Of a DNA stretch of 9,355 nucleotides, positions 6,468 through 9,355 are shown one piece after another (the first letter of the stretch is position 1; each line of letters opens with the position of its first letter). Source of the stretch: Prolixibacteraceae bacterium UBA5740 (lineage in GTDB: Bacteria > Bacteroidota > Bacteroidia > Bacteroidales > Prolixibacteraceae). The notes under the pieces were generated by a model. It saw nothing but the letters and a program-made list of their open reading frames with translations, made no database searches and was not told the DNA's origin. Where the stretch lies: positions 1 to 9,355 of the forward strand of contig DIFU01000144.1 of assembly GCA_002419285.1 (NCBI GenBank), given 5' to 3'. Made by a program: the position numbers and the translations under genes.

Positions 6468-7145
6468 ATGAATAAGCATCTTACCAGATATGTGGAAATC
6501 GTTGGATTTTCGTTACTTGTTTTCTTTACCGGATATGGATTGTGGATGGCCGGAAAAGGACAGGAAGCTTTTATGGATTGGCTAAGGGAAGACGGACTGG
6601 TAGAAAACCTTACTGCCCTGTTTCTTCTAGGATCGAGCGCAGTAGGTGTTTACAGGTCCATTGGTCATTATCGGCTTAAAGCCTGGAAGCCGATGCTGAC
6701 CTGGTCAGTAATCGCATTGCTGTTTTTCTTTGGGGCTGGAGAAGAGATCAGCTGGGGTCAAAGAATTTTCGAAATTGAAACACCCAGGTTTTTTGCAGAG
6801 AAAAATATCCAAAACGAGATGAATCTGCATAATCTTGTCATCTGTGGGGTGAAGGTGAATATGCTCGTTTTTTCAAAGATGCTGTTCGGGGTATTGGCCA
6901 TTTACCTTTTATTGCTCAGGCCACTGGCAAGCAAACTTTCCTGGGTCAATCGATTGTTGTGTGATTTTCAGGTTCCACTGGCACGTTGGACTTATGTGAT
7001 TATCTGGTTGGTTTTTATGGGAATCGTGAACATGATTAATTTGGTTAAGGCCGGGGAACTCTATGAGTTTATTTTTTCCGTGATGTTTCTGGTTATTTTC
7101 CTCAATCCCCTTATTATACTTCCAAAAGACAGAAAACTTTCCTGA
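6468..7145 (+). CDS. Unnamed polytopic membrane protein with GEEISWGQR and NLHN motifs
   Basis: A 225-residue inner-membrane protein that I cannot assign to a named family. From the start at 6468 (MNKHLTRY) the hydrophobic segments are at ~10-28, ~46-62, ~76-91, ~123-149 and two between ~172 and 217, ending in a short basic tail. The polar parts look like a conserved pocket: EDGLVENLTA (E41, D42, E46), then GAGEEISWGQR (E92, E93, W96, R99) at the end of helix 3, then NEMNLHNL (E117, N119, H121, N122), plus GELYE near 190. I recall the same GEE-SWGQR/NLHN combination in hypothetical membrane proteins of other bacteria, so it is probably a real conserved family. Paired Glu and a His near the membrane face would suit a metal-dependent membrane enzyme, but this is inference. 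An upstream ATG at 6435 is rejected because a -7 promoter element lies just after it. The gene is divergent from the glycosyltransferase and shares its promoter region. Confidence 0.7.
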   Translation: MNKHLTRYVEIVGFSLLVFFTGYGLWMAGKGQEAFMDWLREDGLVENLTALFLLGSSAVGVYRSIGHYRLKAWKPMLTWSVIALLFFFGAGEEISWGQRIFEIETPRFFAEKNIQNEMNLHNLVICGVKVNMLVFSKMLFGVLAIYLLLLRPLASKLSWVNRLLCDFQVPLARWTYVIIWLVFMGIVNMINLVKAGELYEFIFSVMFLVIFLNPLIILPKDRKLS

Positions 7146-7202
7146 TGTTTTCAGATGACCTTATGTGAGGTCACCTCCTGACCTGATCAGCACCAGGAAA
7201 GT
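7136..7202. terminator. Structured spacer between convergent genes, possible bidirectional terminator
   Basis: Nested inverted repeats lie between the unnamed membrane protein and leuB. The outer arms are ACTTTCCTG (7136-7144) and CAGGAAAGT (7194-7202), a perfect 9-bp match. Inside are TGACCT (7156-7161), AGGTCA (7168-7173) and TGACCT (7179-7184), so the middle copy can pair with either neighbour as a 6-bp stem with a 6- or 5-base loop. The plus-strand continuation (7203 onward, CTTCTCTTTG) is pyrimidine-rich but not a clean T-tract; the minus strand has none. Placement suits termination for both genes, but the form is not that of a textbook terminator. Confidence 0.45.
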
Positions 7203-7221
7203 CTTCTCTTTGTTATCAGTT

Positions 7222-8280
7222 TTAGTCAATCCTCCTGGCGATCCAGTCGCCAACTTCCGATGTCGATCTGGGATTATTCTCCGCAATGTCAACCGTGGCA
7301 TAACCTGCTTCAAGAGATGCCGCAACTGCCTTCCTTATGACTTGGCCTTCTTCCTTTAAGTTAAAAGCATACTCAAACATCATTGCAGCCGAAAGGATTG
7401 TGGCAACCGGATTGGCAATGTTTTTACCCGCTGCCTGTGGGTACGAACCATGAATGGGTTCAAATACGGAGGTATGTATTCCAATGGAAGCTGATGGCAG
7501 CAGGCCGAGTGATCCGGTGATGACACTTGCCTCGTCGGTCAGGATATCCCCAAACATATTCTCCGTTACCAAAACATCGAATTTTTTTGGCCATTGGATG
7601 ATCTGCATGGCTGCATTGTCAACAAACATATAGTCGGTCTCAATGTCGGGATACTGCGGTGCCAGTTCCTGGGCCACTTCTCTCCAAAGTCGCGAACTTT
7701 CCAGAACATTGGCTTTATCCACTACGGTCAGTCTTCGATTTCTTTTGCCTGCAAATTCGTAGGCCAATTTAAGAATTCTGACAATCTCCTCGCGGGTGTA
7801 TGTACAGGTGTCAAAGGCGGTATTCCCATTGTCTTTTCTGCCTTTTTCGCCAAAATAGATACCGCCGGTGAGTTCCCTGATACAAACGAAATCGGCGCCT
7901 TCCACCAGGTCACGGCGCAATGGGGATTTGTGCAACAGTGAAGGGAAAGTTTCCACGGGTCTGATGTTGGCATATAACCCAAGTTGTTTTCTCATCCTAA
8001 GCAATCCTTGCTCAGGCCTGACAGGGGCTTTGGGATTGTTGTCAAACCTTGGATCTCCGATGGCACCAAATAGTACGGCATCCGACTGAAGGCACAATTC
8101 GTGGGTCTCAGGCGGATAGGGGTCGCCGGTTTGGTCAATGGCTGCGGCACCGGTCAGTGCATAGTTAAATTCAGGATGGTGGCCAAATTTTCTGCTTACG
8201 GCATTGACTGTCTTGACAGCCTGTTCAATGATTTCGGGCCCGATTCCATCTCCGGGCAGGACTGCGATTTTTAAATCCAT
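7222..8280 (-). CDS. leuB: 3-isopropylmalate dehydrogenase
   Basis: A 352-residue cytoplasmic enzyme that oxidises and decarboxylates 3-isopropylmalate with NAD+, giving the leucine precursor 2-oxoisocaproate; it acts as a homodimer in the known family. Visible motifs: PGDGIGPE at the N-terminus (9-16), the substrate-binding arginines in LLRMRKQLG (R95, R97) and NIRP (R107), RELTGGIYFGE (135-145), VVDKANVL with K189, VDNAAMQ with D221, the signature NMFGDILTDEAS with metal ligands D245 and D249, and EPIHGS (274-279) at the NAD site. Length is normal and all key residues are present. It starts 14 bases after the LeuA-like gene, almost certainly in the same transcript. Confidence 0.97.
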   Translation of the reverse strand: MDLKIAVLPGDGIGPEIIEQAVKTVNAVSRKFGHHPEFNYALTGAAAIDQTGDPYPPETHELCLQSDAVLFGAIGDPRFDNNPKAPVRPEQGLLRMRKQLGLYANIRPVETFPSLLHKSPLRRDLVEGADFVCIRELTGGIYFGEKGRKDNGNTAFDTCTYTREEIVRILKLAYEFAGKRNRRLTVVDKANVLESSRLWREVAQELAPQYPDIETDYMFVDNAAMQIIQWPKKFDVLVTENMFGDILTDEASVITGSLGLLPSASIGIHTSVFEPIHGSYPQAAGKNIANPVATILSAAMMFEYAFNLKEEGQVIRKAVAASLEAGYATVDIAENNPRSTSEVGDWIARRID

Positions 8281-8294
8281 ATTATGAAATATTG

Positions 8295-9355
8295 TTATGC
8301 ATTTAAACTTGTATAATCATTTTCGACGATATTGAGCATTTTAAGGGTGGCTTTTATTGCGGCGGCTGTTTGGTCAGGATCAAGACCACGAGTCTTGAAT
8401 TCACGCCCGTTTTGCCACGTGATGACGGTTTCAACCAAAGCATCGGTTCTTCCTCCCGGGGGAATGGTCACGGTATAGTCGATCAGTTGAGGCAGGGGTT
8501 TCCCCAGTTTTTTATATATTTTCCGAAGTGCCCTCATGAATGCATCGTACTGTCCATCTCCGGCATCGTGCGCCTCATATATTCCATCGCCAATCTGTAT
8601 GCTGAGTGTTGCAACCGGTTTCAATCCCAGGGCATGGGTAATGGAGTAATTCTTGATATGAATTTTTTCCTCCACAGATTGTGTGCTGAGCACATCAGCA
8701 ACTATGTATGGGAGATCCTCCGTTGTCACATTTTCTTTTCGGTCACCAAGATCGATGATTCGATCGGTGACTTTCTTCAGGGATGCAGGATCCAGTTCAA
8801 TGCCAATGTCTTCAAGATTTTTCTTGATGTTGGCCTTTCCTGAGGTCTTACCCAGGGCATATTTACGGATCCGTCCAAATCTTTCGGGGAGCAATTCGTT
8901 GAAGTAGAGATTATTCTTGTTGTCTCCATCGGCATGTATTCCACTGCATTGGGTGAAAACAAATTCGCCTATCAACGGTTTGTTTGTCGGAATGCGAATT
9001 CCTGAAAAGGACTCGACGACTCTGGAAATGCGATTCAGCATTTCTTCCCTGACATTGGTCTTCATCTTCAGGTGATCCTTGACTGTCGCCACAACACTGG
9101 ATAGGGGGGCGTTTCCAGCCCTTTCCCCCAGTCCGTTCACTGTCGTGTGCACACACCGGATGCCTGCCTTGATGGCATGAAAAACATTGGCAATAGCCAG
9201 GTCGTAATCATTGTGCGCATGAAAATCAAATACCACATCGGGGTATGTTTCGATCATCTCCTTACAGAAGTCGTAAGTTTCATCCGGATCAAGGATTCCC
9301 AGGGTATCAGGCAGCATAATGCGTTTTACCTGCTCTTTCTGAAGCGAGGAAACCA
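8295..9355 (-). CDS. LeuA-family acyltransferase (isopropylmalate/citramalate synthase-like), 5' part missing
   Basis: The last ~353 residues of a protein of the 2-isopropylmalate synthase/citramalate synthase family, which condenses acetyl-CoA with a 2-oxoacid. The frame is open to the window edge; the residues before the first visible Met read SSLQKEQVKRI, so MLPDTLG is internal. The barrel part shows LPDTLGILDPDE, the metal-binding HAHNDYD (bases 9201-9221; the two His are ligands) and the glycine-rich NGLGERAGNAPL. A linker domain with CSGIHADGDNKN follows, then a LeuA_dimer-type regulatory domain over about the last 120 residues (LGLKPVATLSIQ... to LNIVE). In Bacteroidota an additional LeuA-like protein of this type commonly sits just before leuB, besides a canonical leuA; whether it prefers 2-oxoisovalerate or pyruvate is not settled by the sequence. 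It lies 14 bases before leuB on the same strand. Upstream leu/ilv genes probably lie beyond the window. Confidence 0.85.
   Translation of the reverse strand, partial: VSSLQKEQVKRIMLPDTLGILDPDETYDFCKEMIETYPDVVFDFHAHNDYDLAIANVFHAIKAGIRCVHTTVNGLGERAGNAPLSSVVATVKDHLKMKTNVREEMLNRISRVVESFSGIRIPTNKPLIGEFVFTQCSGIHADGDNKNNLYFNELLPERFGRIRKYALGKTSGKANIKKNLEDIGIELDPASLKKVTDRIIDLGDRKENVTTEDLPYIVADVLSTQSVEEKIHIKNYSITHALGLKPVATLSIQIGDGIYEAHDAGDGQYDAFMRALRKIYKKLGKPLPQLIDYTVTIPPGGRTDALVETVITWQNGREFKTRGLDPDQTAAAIKATLKMLNIVENDYTSLNA

Noticed and set aside
6741..6767. CPBP-type membrane protease motif in the unnamed membrane protein
   Set aside because: The spacing from the paired Glu (E92, E93) to Arg99 is EExxxxxR, not EExxxR, and the following His motif does not match; family membership is not supported.
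7594..7941. 115-codon open frame on the plus strand
   Set aside because: Antisense to leuB across its conserved motifs; the translation looks like no known protein.
8370..8843. 157-codon open frame on the plus strand
   Set aside because: It lies entirely antisense to the LeuA-like gene, with no family resemblance; it is a shadow of the real gene.

Overview
The window looks like chromosomal DNA from a member of the Bacteroidota, probably Bacteroidales/Marinilabiliales-like. Three things point there: a DUF4369-thioredoxin lipoprotein; a leucine cluster in which an extra LeuA-like protein sits directly upstream of leuB; and short A/T-rich gaps with matches to the Bacteroidota -7 promoter element (TAnnTTTG) instead of strong Shine-Dalgarno sites. 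The assignment rests on protein resemblance recalled from known families; no database search was run.

Left part (1-3331, all + strand). The 3' end of asparagine synthetase B is followed by a TlpA-like periplasmic thioredoxin lipoprotein that ends in a clear hairpin terminator. Next comes a two-gene unit with a 4-bp ATGA overlap: a DUF2721 membrane protein and an EamA/DMT-family transporter. The last gene here is a small three-helix membrane protein (DUF4870/Tic20-like), whose start is better placed at 3020 than at the longest-ORF position 2966.

Middle part (3380-6332, - strand). ilvA, a short-form threonine ammonia-lyase, commits threonine to isoleucine. Upstream of it on the same strand is a GT-C (family 39/ArnT-like) membrane glycosyltransferase. 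That protein has Asn where the family normally has its first-loop catalytic Asp.

Right part (6393-9355). A compact intergenic region carries two divergent candidate promoters. One drives the glycosyltransferase; the other drives an unnamed polytopic membrane protein (6468-7145) with striking conserved-looking acidic/His motifs. That gene converges on leuB across a 76-bp spacer rich in inverted repeats. leuB (3-isopropylmalate dehydrogenase) follows a LeuA-like acyltransferase, cut by the window edge, by 14 bp. leuA-like, leuB and ilvA all serve branched-chain amino acid synthesis and share a strand, but two envelope-type genes separate ilvA from the others.

No RNA genes, CRISPR arrays, insertion sequences or phage genes were seen, and no gene-free stretch exceeds about 135 bases. 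Most of the window is ordinary core metabolism. The parts worth a second look are the unnamed membrane protein, the unusual glycosyltransferase and the region between them.
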